Below are positions 1-16,466 of a stretch of DNA of 64,000 bases, piece by piece (the first letter of the stretch is position 1; each line of letters begins with the position of its first letter). The stretch comes from Brachybacterium sp036311905 (GTDB lineage: Bacteria; Actinomycetota; Actinomycetes; Actinomycetales; Dermabacteraceae). Below the pieces are notes generated by a model, which saw only the letters and a program-made list of their open reading frames with translations, did no database searches and was not told the origin of the DNA. Both the position numbers and the translations under genes were made by a program. Location of the stretch: assembly GCF_036311905.1 (NCBI RefSeq), contig NZ_JAZDCH010000012.1:74558-138557 (forward strand), in the 5' to 3' direction.

Positions 1-201
1 ATAGAAACCCTGCCGCCGGGACGGTTCTGGGTGACGAGCGGAACCGCGGCCACCCCATGGGGGCTCCCCAAGCCGATCGACGAGACCGCGCGCCTCGACC
101 CGCTGATGCGCAGTCAGAACCACGGCGTGACGACGATCTCCTTCACCGATCCGCTCGGGAAACGGTGGTGCTGGACGCCGCAGGACGGCTTCGCCTCCTG
201 A
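1..201 (+). CDS. Unidentified protein, 3' end only
   Basis: The first 66 codons of the window form an uninterrupted reading frame ending in TGA at 199-201, with codon use like the genes that follow (G/C in most third positions). The residues are rich in Trp and Pro (for example FWVTSGTAATPWGLPKP and RWCWTPQDGFAS at the end). No start is present because the gene begins upstream of the window. I do not recognise the family. In many bacteria rplK-rplA lie upstream of rplJ, but this C-terminus does not look like L1, so rplA must be farther away or elsewhere. Confidence 0.5.
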   Translation: METLPPGRFWVTSGTAATPWGLPKPIDETARLDPLMRSQNHGVTTISFTDPLGKRWCWTPQDGFAS

Positions 202-503
202 GGGCGGGAGCATCTCGAACCGATCTCCCGCGATGTGACCGAGACCGCCGAGCGCGACATGGCGCCGCCGCGGAGGCTGGTCTAGAGTTGTGCCTACCGA
301 AGACCGCCGGTCGTCGCCCTCCCCCTGGAGAGCGACCGAAGCGCTCCCTCATGGGGCGGCCTGCGCAGGTGACCTGAAGCGATCCGCACGGATCCCGCCC
401 TCGTGGCGACATCGTGCGCCTGGCCTCGACACCTGCGTGTCGAGGCCTTTCCTGTGTCCGGGGTGGTTCAGGCAGGCGGCGAGAGACCTCTGGAAGGAGG
501 GCC
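202..503 (+). promoter_or_regulatory. Leader region of rplJ-rplL
   Basis: There is no convincing gene between the partial gene and rplJ. The stretch holds a TAGAGT hexamer at 283-288 that could be a -10 element (no good -35 seen) and a strong hairpin at 422-447. The distance suggests a leader of about 200 nt in front of rplJ, the place where L10/L12 autoregulation acts in other bacteria. Confidence 0.35.
422..447 (+). terminator. Hairpin in the rplJ leader (attenuator or terminator)
   Basis: An 11-bp perfect stem, GGCCTCGACAC (422-432) with GTGTCGAGGCC (437-447), closes a CTGC tetraloop and is followed by TTTCCT. It lies 56 nt before the rplJ start, so it may be a terminator for upstream transcription or an attenuator of the L10 operon. 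Confidence 0.55.
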
Positions 504-1019
504 ATGGCGAAGCCCGAGAAGGTGGACGCCGTCGCCGAGATCGCGGAGCTGTTCCGTGCATCCGACGCCGCTGTCATCACCGAGTACCGAGGCCTCAGCG
601 TGGGGGAGCTCAAGGAGCTCCGTCGCTCGCTGGGCTCCGAGACGACCTACGCCGTGGTGAAGAACACGCTCACGGAGATCGCCGCCCGCGAGGCCGGCAT
701 CACCGCTCTCGATGGCACGCTCAGCGGTCCGACCGCTATCGCCTTCATCAAGGGCGAGCCGGTGGAGCCTGCGAAGGCTCTGCGTGACTTCGCCAAGACC
801 CACGACAAGCTCGTGGTCAAGTCCGGCTACTTCGAGGGCAAGCTGCTCTCGGAGGAGGACGTCACCAAGCTCGCGGACCTCGAGTCCCGCGAGGTCCTGC
901 TGGCCAAGGCCGCCGGCGCCATGAAGGCGTCGATGTCCAAGGCCGCCGCCGTGTTCAACGCGCCGCTGTCCAAGGCAGTGCGCACCGTGGACGCGCTGCG
1001 GGCCAAGCAGGAGGCCTGA
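504..1019 (+). CDS. rplJ: Large ribosomal subunit protein L10
   Basis: This 171-residue protein (MAKPEKVDAVAEIAELF...) is L10, which anchors the L7/L12 stalk dimers to 23S rRNA. The conserved block around residues 25-60 (ITEYRGLSVGELKELRRSL, VVKNTL) is present and the length is normal. ATG 504 was chosen because an AGGAGG-like site (492-500) sits just upstream, although the frame is open further back. It is followed by rplL after 120 nt containing a small hairpin, the usual arrangement for L10-L12 expression control. Confidence 0.97.
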   Translation: MAKPEKVDAVAEIAELFRASDAAVITEYRGLSVGELKELRRSLGSETTYAVVKNTLTEIAAREAGITALDGTLSGPTAIAFIKGEPVEPAKALRDFAKTHDKLVVKSGYFEGKLLSEEDVTKLADLESREVLLAKAAGAMKASMSKAAAVFNAPLSKAVRTVDALRAKQEA

Positions 1020-1037
1020 GGGGCCCCTGCCTCCCTC

Positions 1038-1064
1038 CCGGATCGGCTGCCTGAGGCCGACCGG
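1038..1064 (+). terminator. Small hairpin between rplJ and rplL
   Basis: CCGGATCGGC (1038-1047) can pair with GCCGACCGG (1056-1064) with one bulged A and an 8-nt loop. It may act as a partial attenuator or processing site adjusting the L10:L12 ratio. No U tract follows. Confidence 0.3.
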
Positions 1065-1139
1065 ACTGTTCGACCTGGCGCGTGAGCGCCGCACAACACC
1101 GCAGGGACCCCGGTCCCGCCAACAGGAAGGAACGCCACC

Positions 1140-1529
1140 ATGGCGAAGCTCAGCAACGACGAGCTCATCGAGGCTTTCAAGGAGATGACTCTCATCGAGC
1201 TCTCCGAGTTCGTGAAGCAGTTCGAGGACGTCTTCGAGGTCACCGCTGCCGCGGCCGCCCCCGTGGCCGTCGCCGCTGCCGGCGGTGCCGGCGCGGATGC
1301 CGCCGCCGAGGAGGAGAAGACCGAGTTCGACGTCATCCTCGAGTCGGCCGGTTCCGCCAAGATCGCCGTCATCAAGGAGGTGCGCGGCATCACCTCGCTC
1401 GGCCTCAAGGAGGCCAAGGCTCTCGTCGACGAGGCTCCCAAGCCCGTCCTCGAGGGTGTCAAGAAGGAGGACGCCGAGGCTGCCAAGGCGAAGCTCGAGG
1501 AGGCCGGCGCGACCATCACCATCAAGTGA
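1140..1529 (+). CDS. rplL: Large ribosomal subunit protein L7/L12
   Basis: This 129-residue acidic protein is the stalk protein that recruits translational GTPases. An N-terminal dimerisation domain (residues about 1-35, MAKLSNDELIEAFKEM) is followed by an Ala/Gly hinge (about 38-60) and a C-terminal factor-binding domain with the conserved KIAVIKEVRGITSLGLKEAK segment. An AGGAAGGAA site precedes the ATG. A strong terminator follows, so rplJ-rplL ends here. Confidence 0.97.
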   Translation: MAKLSNDELIEAFKEMTLIELSEFVKQFEDVFEVTAAAAAPVAVAAAGGAGADAAAEEEKTEFDVILESAGSAKIAVIKEVRGITSLGLKEAKALVDEAPKPVLEGVKKEDAEAAKAKLEEAGATITIK

Positions 1530-1584
1530 TCCCGTGCGCGCGCTCCGGCGCGCGCCGCACCTGATGGCAGTCGCACTGCTCCGG

Positions 1585-1616
1585 AAGGGCCGTCCCGCTG
1601 ATGCGGGACGGCCCTT
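1585..1616 (+). terminator. Hairpin terminator of rplJ-rplL
   Basis: A perfect 14-bp stem AAGGGCCGTCCCGC / GCGGGACGGCCCTT closes the tetraloop TGAT. The U run is minimal, as is common for actinobacterial terminators. Confidence 0.85.
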
Positions 1617-1850
1617 CTGCACGTCCGGGGTCCGCGAGTCCGGAGCCCGCGCCGCGCGTTCTGTCTTGCTGTTAAGAGAATTCCGGCCATTCTGTCTGCC
1701 GTACGGAGCCGTCCCTGCCGCATGTGCGCGGCGGTCGATCCCTTCGGGATCCCGCCCAGCCGGTCGAGCCAGACGGGCAGGGGGCGCCGACAGAACCTCC
1801 GCGCCAGGCATATGGCGGTCGACGCGGATGGACCGGTCGTTGCTGCGCCC

Positions 1851-1879
1851 TTGTGTCCATCCGTGTTCTTCGCTATGCT
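1851..1879 (+). promoter_or_regulatory. Putative housekeeping promoter of rpoB-rpoC
   Basis: TTGTGT (1851-1856) and TATGCT (1874-1879) are separated by 17 bp and lie about 115 nt before the rpoB start, within the 464-nt gap after the rplL terminator. The match to the sigma-A consensus is good; the rest of this gap shows no gene. Confidence 0.45.
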
Positions 1880-1993
1880 CGGTCCTTGCGCCATGCGACG
1901 CCCTGGGTTCTGCCGCTCCGGTACCTGCTCCACCGCCCTGACGGGTGTTCGCCGCGCCTGGGATTCCGTCATCGGCCTGTGGAAGGACCCCCC

Positions 1994-5482
<3,489 letters not shown>

Positions 5483-5496
5483 GCGACGGGGGCGCT

Positions 5497-5515
5497 CGCG
5501 GCGCTGACCGCCGCG
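5497..5515 (+). terminator. Short stem between rpoB and rpoC
   Basis: CGCGGCG (5497-5503) and CGCCGCG (5509-5515) pair around a CTGAC loop. Probably a processing or weak attenuation site inside the operon, since rpoC must be co-expressed with rpoB. Confidence 0.25.
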
Positions 5516-5579
5516 GGCCCCCGCCCCAGGCCCCGTTCCCTCAGACACCACCTCTTTTCCGATCGAGAGAAGGACACCT

Positions 5580-9464
<3,885 letters not shown>

Positions 9465-9490
9465 GCCGATGAGCGCGTGAGCGCCTGAGC

Positions 9491-9564
9491 CTCCCCGCCT
9501 GCGGGCGGGGGAGCGAGACGGACGCCGCGGTGCCTCCTTCCGGGGAGTGCGCCGCGGCGTCCGT
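9491..9564 (+). terminator. Double hairpin after rpoC
   Basis: Two inverted repeats follow the rpoC stop. The first is CTCCCCGCC (9491-9499) with GGCGGGGGAG (9504-9513, one bulge). The second is a perfect 13-bp stem, ACGGACGCCGCGG (9518-9530) with CCGCGGCGTCCGT (9552-9564), around a 21-nt loop. Together they probably end the rpoBC transcript. Confidence 0.6.
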
Positions 9565-9581
9565 CGTCGTATCCGTCAGTG

Positions 9582-9688
9582 GGCGGGTCGGCCGACGGCA
9601 CGGCCGGCGGCGTGCGGGTCGGCCGACGGCAGGCGGGTCGGCCGACGGCAGGCGGGACGGCCGACGGCAGGCGGGACGGCCGACGGCG
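9582..9688 (+). repeat. Tandem 19-bp repeat with palindromic core, rpf leader
   Basis: Five copies of a 19-bp unit, GGCGGGTCGGCCGACGGCA, occupy 9582-9600, 9613-9631, 9632-9650, 9651-9669 and 9670-9688; the last four are contiguous. The core GTCGGCCGAC is a perfect palindrome in the first three and becomes GACGGCCGAC in the last two. The array lies 320 nt upstream of the rpf start in a 545-nt gap with no gene. It could be an operator array or simply an expandable GC-rich repeat. Confidence 0.75.
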
Positions 9689-10009
9689 GCCTGGCCGGCG
9701 GGGGAGGGGCGGCGTGGTCCGCACCACGGGGCGCGGTGTCCGTTCCACCCGTTCCGTGAGCTGGCCGACCCGGAGGTTCACGAGAGGGTAAAGGCCTCGT
9801 GGCCGCTTGTCCAAGGTCGCGCCAGAGGCCTTACCTCCGCGCGCGGGGGACGCGAGCATGGACATCGGCAGTTCCCCGCGGTCTTCCCCTGCGCCCCTCC
9901 GGGCGGCGCCCGCGCCAAGGAGCTGCAGATCCCCCTTCGGACCGGGATCCCAGCTCAGGAACGACATGACGACCGACGCGCCCGCGCGGCACAGGGAACA
10001 GGTGGAACA

Positions 10010-11248
10010 GTGAAGAAGACTCCGTGGATCATCGGCGCGGCGACCGTGGCCGTGCTCGCCGTCGGCGGTGGCGGCACCGCGTACGCGGTCTCCAACGAGG
10101 TCGCGGTCACCGTGTACGGCGAGCAGTCCTCCGTGCGCAGCTTCAGCCCGACCGTGGCCGAGCTCCTCGAGGCGCAGGGCATCACGGTGCAGTCCACGGA
10201 CCTGGTCATGCCGGGGCTCGAGGAGACCGTCACCGACGGCATGGAGATCCAGGTCATCCAGCGCCACCCGGTCACCGTGACGGTGGACGGCGAGTCGCAG
10301 GAGCTGCTCACCACCGGCGACACCGTCGAGGACGCGCTGGCTGAGGTCGACTACAAGGCCGAGGGCGCTGCCGTCACCCCGGAGCCGACCACCGAGCTGA
10401 GCGCCGAGGGCACTGACATCTCGGTCGTCACCCGCAAGACCGTCACCTTCGTCGGCCAGTACGGTGAGGACACCTTCGAGGTCACCGCGCTGACCGTCGA
10501 CGAGGCGATGAAGAAGGTCCTCGGCGACATCCAGGACTCCGACACCGCGTCCGTGCCGCGCGAGTCCCTCCTCGAGGACGGCGCCACCATCGAGGTGCAC
10601 CGCACCCGCGTCGTCGAGCGCACCGAGACCGAGGAGATCGGCTTCGAATCCTCCACCGTCGAGGACGACGAGCTGCTCGAGGGCAAGACCAAGACCACCA
10701 CCGAGGGCAAGAAGGGTTCCAAGGAGGTCGTCTACCAGGACACCGTCGTCAACGGCGAGGTCACCGAGACCGAGAAGGTCTCCGAGGAGATCACCGCCGA
10801 GCCGGTGGACGAGGTCGTCGCCAAGGGCACCAAGAAGGCGCCGGAGCCGGAGCAGCGCTCCTCGAGCTCCACGAAGTCCACCCGCAGCTCGGAGCGCGAC
10901 TCCAGCGAGGACGAGTCCGATGACAGCGGCTCGAGCGACGACTCCGATGACAGCGGCTCGAGCGACGACTCCGGCTCCTCGTCGGCGCCGACCGCCCCGT
11001 CCGGGTCCGTGTGGGATCGCCTCGCCCAGTGCGAGTCGGGTGGCAACTGGTCCATCAACACCGGCAACGGCTACTACGGCGGCCTGCAGTTCAGCGCCTC
11101 CACCTGGCGGGCGTACGGCGGCGGTCAGTACGCCTCCACGGCCGACAAGGCCTCCCGCTCCGAGCAGATCGCGATCGCCAAGAAGGTCCAGGCCGGCCAG
11201 GGCTGGGGCGCCTGGCCCGCGTGCACCAAGAAGCTCGGTATCCGCTGA
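10010..11248 (+). CDS. rpfB: Resuscitation-promoting factor (RpfB type)
   Basis: A 412-residue secreted cell-wall lytic enzyme. The order is: N-terminal membrane or signal segment (6-27), three DUF348 repeats (about 30-70, 87-128, 144-190), a G5 domain (about 198-273), a Ser/Asp-rich linker (285-325) and the lysozyme-like Rpf domain (334-412), with the catalytic Glu in the segment LAQCESGGNW (E342) and cysteines 341 and 405 for a disulfide. Rpf proteins cleave peptidoglycan and wake dormant cells. GTG 10010 is chosen with AGGTGG just upstream; a short frame of 15 codons (9966-10013) overlaps this start and could couple translation. In mycobacteria rpfB neighbours ksgA; here it lies between rpoC and rpsL. 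Confidence 0.92.
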   Translation: MKKTPWIIGAATVAVLAVGGGGTAYAVSNEVAVTVYGEQSSVRSFSPTVAELLEAQGITVQSTDLVMPGLEETVTDGMEIQVIQRHPVTVTVDGESQELLTTGDTVEDALAEVDYKAEGAAVTPEPTTELSAEGTDISVVTRKTVTFVGQYGEDTFEVTALTVDEAMKKVLGDIQDSDTASVPRESLLEDGATIEVHRTRVVERTETEEIGFESSTVEDDELLEGKTKTTTEGKKGSKEVVYQDTVVNGEVTETEKVSEEITAEPVDEVVAKGTKKAPEPEQRSSSSTKSTRSSERDSSEDESDDSGSSDDSDDSGSSDDSGSSSAPTAPSGSVWDRLAQCESGGNWSINTGNGYYGGLQFSASTWRAYGGGQYASTADKASRSEQIAIAKKVQAGQGWGAWPACTKKLGIR

Positions 11249-11265
11249 TCGACGTGCTGCGAGGC

Positions 11266-11301
11266 ACGAGCGCGCCGTCCCCTCGGGGGCGGCGCGCTCG
11301 T
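11266..11301 (+). terminator. Terminator of rpfB
   Basis: A perfect 12-bp stem, ACGAGCGCGCCG with CGGCGCGCTCGT, encloses TCCCCTCGGGGG, which itself can pair. It lies 18 nt after the stop codon. Confidence 0.85.
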
Positions 11302-11393
11302 CGCGTCTCGGGGGCGTACACGCCCCGTTCACCGAGGCGCAAATCGGCGGACACGGGGCGTCATGTGATCTGCGTCGGATGCCGGGGGAGGCT

Positions 11394-11423
11394 TTGACCG
11401 CGTACCACGGCCCTCAGTAGACT
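11394..11423 (+). promoter_or_regulatory. Promoter of the rpsL-rpsG-fusA-tuf group
   Basis: TTGACC (11394-11399) and TAGACT (11418-11423) are spaced by 18 bp. It implies a leader of about 315 nt before rpsL; that leader (11430-11746) has no gene and contains GC-rich inverted segments. Confidence 0.6.
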
Positions 11424-11746
11424 GTCGGGTGCGTCCGGAGTGCCCTCTGGTCGTGACCCGGGACGAGAGTCGCCGGCCCCTCGGGGCAGGCGGAGGGTGT
11501 CCCCCGCGAGGAGCGGATCCTCGCGGCGTGCCCGAATGTCGGAAGGCGGCCATGTCCGGCCCCTCTCGGCGGGCACCGATCACGGTTCTCCAGACGCCCG
11601 GCGGACGCCATCGTCCGACGGGCGGGTCGGAGCGCAGCGGTCCTCGGACATGGGGACGGCGCCTCGGGTCGCCGGCCGCGCGAGCGGTCGAAGAAGGTGA
11701 TCCCCCGGTGCGAACAGCATCGAGGGTCGAAACAGGAAGAAGAGCT

Positions 11747-12121
11747 GTGCCCACTATTCAGCAGTTGGTGCGCAAGGGGCGGGACGTCAAGTCCTCCGCC
11801 TCGAAGACGCCCGCGCTCAAGGGTTCGCCCCAGCGCCGCGGTGTCTGCACGCGCGTCTACACCCAGACCCCCAAGAAGCCGAACTCGGCGCTGCGCAAGA
11901 TCGCGCGTGTCCGTCTGTCGACCGGCATCGAGGTCACCGCCTACATCCCCGGTGTGGGCCACAACCTGCAGGAGCACTCCATCGTGCTCGTCCGCGGCGG
12001 TCGTGTGAAGGACCTCCCCGGTGTGCGCTACAAGATCGTGCGCGGCTCCCTCGACACGCAGGGCGTGAAGGGCCGCCAGCAGGCGCGCTCCCGCTACGGC
12101 GCGAAGAAGGAGAAGAAGTAA
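11747..12121 (+). CDS. rpsL: Small ribosomal subunit protein S12
   Basis: The 124-residue decoding-centre protein S12 (MPTIQQLVRKGRDVK). The TPKKPNSALRK segment that governs streptomycin response is wild type. GTG 11747 follows a GGAAGAAGAG purine-rich site and gives the family length exactly. Its TAA overlaps the ATG of rpsG by one base (TAATG), so the two are translationally coupled. Confidence 0.97.
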   Translation: MPTIQQLVRKGRDVKSSASKTPALKGSPQRRGVCTRVYTQTPKKPNSALRKIARVRLSTGIEVTAYIPGVGHNLQEHSIVLVRGGRVKDLPGVRYKIVRGSLDTQGVKGRQQARSRYGAKKEKK

Positions 12122-12591
12122 TGCCTCGTAAGGGCCCCGCTCCCAAGCGCCAGCTCGTGGTCGATCCCGTCTACGGCTCGCCGATCGTCACCCAGCTCAT
12201 CAACAAGATCCTCCTCGACGGCAAGAAGACCGTCGCCGAGAGCATCGTCTACGGCGCCCTCGAGGGTGCTCGTGAGAAGAACGGCCAGGATCCGGTCGTC
12301 ACCCTGAAGAAGGCGCTGGACAACATCCGTCCGTCGCTCGAGGTCCGCTCCCGCCGCGTCGGCGGTGCGACCTACCAGGTGCCGATCGAGGTCAAGCCGA
12401 ACCGTGCGACCACCCTCGCGCTGCGTTGGCTGGTCAGCTACTCCCGCGCTCGTCGCGAGAACACCATGACCGAGCGTCTGATGAACGAGATCCTCGACGC
12501 CAGCAATGGCCTCGGCGCCGCTGTGAAGCGACGCGAGGACACCCACAAGATGGCTGAGTCCAACCGGGCTTTCGCGCACTACCGCTGGTGA
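12121..12591 (+). CDS. rpsG: Small ribosomal subunit protein S7
   Basis: The 156-residue S7 (MPRKGPAPKRQLVVDPVYGS), which organises the 3' domain of 16S rRNA and, in E. coli, represses the str operon. Length and conserved C-terminus (MAESNRAFAHYRW) match the family. A GC-rich stem separates it from fusA. Confidence 0.97.
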   Translation: MPRKGPAPKRQLVVDPVYGSPIVTQLINKILLDGKKTVAESIVYGALEGAREKNGQDPVVTLKKALDNIRPSLEVRSRRVGGATYQVPIEVKPNRATTLALRWLVSYSRARRENTMTERLMNEILDASNGLGAAVKRREDTHKMAESNRAFAHYRW

Positions 12592-12595
12592 GGTC

Positions 12596-12628
12596 GAGCG
12601 GGGCCCTCCTCGCGGACGGGCCCCGCTC
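12596..12628 (+). terminator. Stem between rpsG and fusA
   Basis: GAGCGGGGCCC (12596-12606) pairs perfectly with GGGCCCCGCTC (12618-12628) around an 11-nt loop. It may partially terminate or process the mRNA before fusA. Confidence 0.5.
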
Positions 12629-12680
12629 CCGCCTCCCTGGCACGTCGACCAGACTCCGTCCTTCAGAAAGGCACAAGCCC

Positions 12681-14828
12681 GTGGCACTCGCAGTGCTCAG
12701 CGACCTGAACAAGGTCCGCAACATCGGCATCATGGCCCACATCGATGCCGGCAAGACCACCACGACCGAGCGCATCCTCTTCTACACCGGCGTGAACTAC
12801 AAGATGGGCGAGACCCACGACGGCGCCGGCACGATGGACTGGATGGAGCAGGAGAAGGAGCGCGGCATCACTATCACGTCGGCCGCGACGACCTGCTACT
12901 GGCACGACAACCAGATCAACATCATCGACACCCCGGGCCACGTGGACTTCACCGTCGAGGTGGAGCGCTCGCTGCGCGTGCTCGACGGCGCGGTCGCCGT
13001 GTTCGACGGCAAGGAGGGCGTGGAGCCCCAGTCGGAGACCGTCTGGCGCCAGGCGGACAAGTACGACGTGCCCCGCATCTGCTTCGTCAACAAGATGGAC
13101 AAGCTGGGCGCTGACTTCTTCTTCACCGTCAAGACCATCATCGAGCGCCTCGGCGCGAAGCCGCTGGTCATGCAGGTCCCGATCGGTGCGGAGAACGACT
13201 TCGCCGGTGTCGTCGACCTCGTCGAGATGAAGGCCTACGACTGGCCCGAGACCCTCGAGGAGGATCTCCCCGCGATCAACGCGAAGAAGGGCGATGCCGC
13301 CCTCGGTCAGTGGCAGCGCGAGATCCCGATCCCCGAGGATCTCGCCGAGCTCGTCGAGGAGTACCGCTCCAAGCTCGTCGAGGACGTGGCCGAGAGCTCC
13401 GAGGAGCTCATGGACAAGTACCTCGAGGAGGGCGACCTCTCGATCGAGGACCTCAAGGCCGGCATCCGCGCGATGACCGTGTCCTCGCAGGCCTACCCCG
13501 TGTTCTGCGGCTCCGCCTTCAAGAACAAGGGCGTCCAGCCCATGCTCAACGGCGTCATCGACTACCTCCCCTCGCCGCTCGACGTGCCCGCCATGGTCGG
13601 TCACAAGCCGAACGACGAAGAGGTCGAGCTGACCCGTAAGCCCGACTGGAACGAGCCCTTCTCGGCGCTCGCGTTCAAGGTCGCCGCTCACCCGTTCTTC
13701 GGTGCGCTCACCTACGTGCGCGTGTACTCCGGCCAGGTCAAGACCGGCGAGCAGCTGCTCAACGCGACCACCGGCAAGAAGGAGCGCGTCGGCAAGCTGT
13801 TCCAGATGCACTCCAACAAGGAGAACCCGGTGGACGAGGCCTTCGCGGGCCACATCTATGCGTTCATCGGCCTCAAGGACACCACCACCGGTGACACCCT
13901 GGCCGATCCCAGCTCCCCGATCCAGCTGGAGTCCATGTCCTTCCCCGAGCCCGTGATCTCCGTGGCCATCGAGCCCAAGACCAAGGGCGACCAGGAGAAG
14001 CTCGGCGTCGCCATCCAGAAGCTCGCCAAGGAGGACCCGACCTTCCAGGTCGAGCTCGACGAGGAGACCGGGCAGACCGTCATCAAGGGCATGGGCGAGC
14101 TGCATCTCGACATCCTCGTGGACCGCATGCGCCGCGAGTTCAAGGTCGAGGCCAACATCGGCAAGCCCCAGGTGGCCTACCGCGAGACCATCAAGCGGAC
14201 CGTGGAGAAGTACGACTTCACCCACAAGAAGCAGACCGGTGGCTCCGGCCAGTTCGCGAAGGTCCAGATCACCTTCGGCCCCCTCACCGACGCCGAGGAG
14301 GGTGTGTTCTACGAGTTCGAGAACAAGGTCACCGGCGGCCGCATCCCGCGCGAGTACATCCCGAGCGTGGACGCGGGCATCCAGGACGCCCTGCAGTCGG
14401 GCATCCTCGCCGGCTACCCGGTCGTGAACGTCAAGGCCGAGCTGATCGACGGCGCGTACCACGACGTCGACTCCTCGGAGATGGCGTTCAAGATCGCCGG
14501 CTCCATGGCGGCCAAGGAGGCCCTGCGCAAGGCGCAGCCCGTTCTCCTCGAGCCGCTCATGGACGTCGAGGTCCGTACTCCGGAGGAGTACATGGGAGAT
14601 GTCATCGGCGACCTGAACTCGCGTCGCGGGCAGGTTCAGTCGATGGAGGACGCGAGCGGGGTCAAGATCGTCCGTGCTCTCGTCCCGCTGTCGGAGATGT
14701 TCGGGTACGTCGGCGACCTGCGGTCCAAGACCCAGGGTCGCGCGATGTACACGATGCAGTTCCACAGCTACGCGGAGGTCCCGTCCAACATCGCGGACGA
14801 GGTCATCGCGAAGACCCGGGGCGAGTGA
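12681..14828 (+). CDS. fusA: Elongation factor G
   Basis: A 715-residue translational GTPase that drives translocation. G1 (AHIDAGKTT), G3 (DTPGHVDF) and G4 (NKMD) motifs are present, followed by domains II-V ending in the usual HSYAEVPSNIADEVIAK. GTG 12681 is used; AGAAAGG lies about 10 nt upstream. Two stems precede tuf 125 nt downstream. Confidence 0.97.
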   Translation: MALAVLSDLNKVRNIGIMAHIDAGKTTTTERILFYTGVNYKMGETHDGAGTMDWMEQEKERGITITSAATTCYWHDNQINIIDTPGHVDFTVEVERSLRVLDGAVAVFDGKEGVEPQSETVWRQADKYDVPRICFVNKMDKLGADFFFTVKTIIERLGAKPLVMQVPIGAENDFAGVVDLVEMKAYDWPETLEEDLPAINAKKGDAALGQWQREIPIPEDLAELVEEYRSKLVEDVAESSEELMDKYLEEGDLSIEDLKAGIRAMTVSSQAYPVFCGSAFKNKGVQPMLNGVIDYLPSPLDVPAMVGHKPNDEEVELTRKPDWNEPFSALAFKVAAHPFFGALTYVRVYSGQVKTGEQLLNATTGKKERVGKLFQMHSNKENPVDEAFAGHIYAFIGLKDTTTGDTLADPSSPIQLESMSFPEPVISVAIEPKTKGDQEKLGVAIQKLAKEDPTFQVELDEETGQTVIKGMGELHLDILVDRMRREFKVEANIGKPQVAYRETIKRTVEKYDFTHKKQTGGSGQFAKVQITFGPLTDAEEGVFYEFENKVTGGRIPREYIPSVDAGIQDALQSGILAGYPVVNVKAELIDGAYHDVDSSEMAFKIAGSMAAKEALRKAQPVLLEPLMDVEVRTPEEYMGDVIGDLNSRRGQVQSMEDASGVKIVRALVPLSEMFGYVGDLRSKTQGRAMYTMQFHSYAEVPSNIADEVIAKTRGE

Positions 14829-14834
14829 GTCGTC

Positions 14835-14898
14835 GGGGAGCAGGTAGAGTCCTTCTCCTGCTCCCCCCGCTTCCGTCGGACCGTCGCCCCTCGGGGCG
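14835..14898 (+). terminator. Two stems between fusA and tuf
   Basis: GGGGAGCAGG (14835-14844) pairs with CCTGCTCCCC (14857-14866), and CGCCCC with GGGGCG at about 14885-14898. They probably modulate tuf expression relative to fusA, as tuf is usually made in excess. No separate promoter is obvious. Confidence 0.4.
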
Positions 14899-14953
14899 GC
14901 GCCCGATCCCGATCCAGAAGTACCACGAGAAGAAGTCCTAGGAGGACACCACC

Positions 14954-16141
<1,188 letters not shown>

Positions 16142-16178
16142 TCGCGGCGGGGGAGACCCCGCGACGCTGACTGACAGC

Positions 16179-16212
16179 AGGACCCCGACCCGGGAGACCG
16201 GGTCGGGGTCCT
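16179..16212 (+). terminator. Terminator of tuf
   Basis: A perfect 15-bp stem, AGGACCCCGACCCGG with CCGGGTCGGGGTCCT, closes a GAGA tetraloop and is followed by CTGTCATT. Confidence 0.9.
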
Positions 16213-16259
16213 CTGTCATTCCCCGGCTGTCCCGCCTCGGCCCCCGCGCCCCCCGCCCG

Positions 16260-16420
16260 CGCGCCACCGCCCCGTCCACCCCACGCTCCCGACGGCCGCG
16301 CCCACGTCGCCACGCGCCACCGCCCCCGTCCACCCCAGGCTCCCGACGGGCGCCCCAACGTCGCCACGCGCCAACGCCCCCGTCCACCCCACGCTCCCCA
16401 CGGGCGCCCCCACGTCGCCA
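16260..16420. repeat. Three tandem copies of a 53-54 bp repeat
   Basis: Units at 16260-16312, 16313-16366 and 16367-16420 each begin CGCGCCACCGCC or a close variant and end in ACGTCGCCA, differing at a few positions. They lie between convergent tuf and the stress-protein gene. No reading frame in them looks like a gene with a recognisable product. Confidence 0.8.
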
Positions 16421-16430
16421 CGGGACGCCG

Positions 16431-16466
16431 GTGATGCGAGCTGCAGATATCTGCAGCTCGCATCAC
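16431..16466. repeat. Perfect 36-bp palindrome
   Basis: The 18-base arm GTGATGCGAGCTGCAGAT (16431-16448) is followed at once by its exact reverse complement (16449-16466), centred on GATATC. It stands 10 bp after the tandem repeat. A spacer-free palindrome is unlike the looped terminators elsewhere in the window and could be a binding site for a dimeric protein. Confidence 0.85.

Noticed and set aside
9700..10009. c-di-AMP (ydaO) riboswitch before rpfB
   Set aside because: Known upstream of rpf genes in other actinobacteria, but the conserved core segments were not recognisable here.
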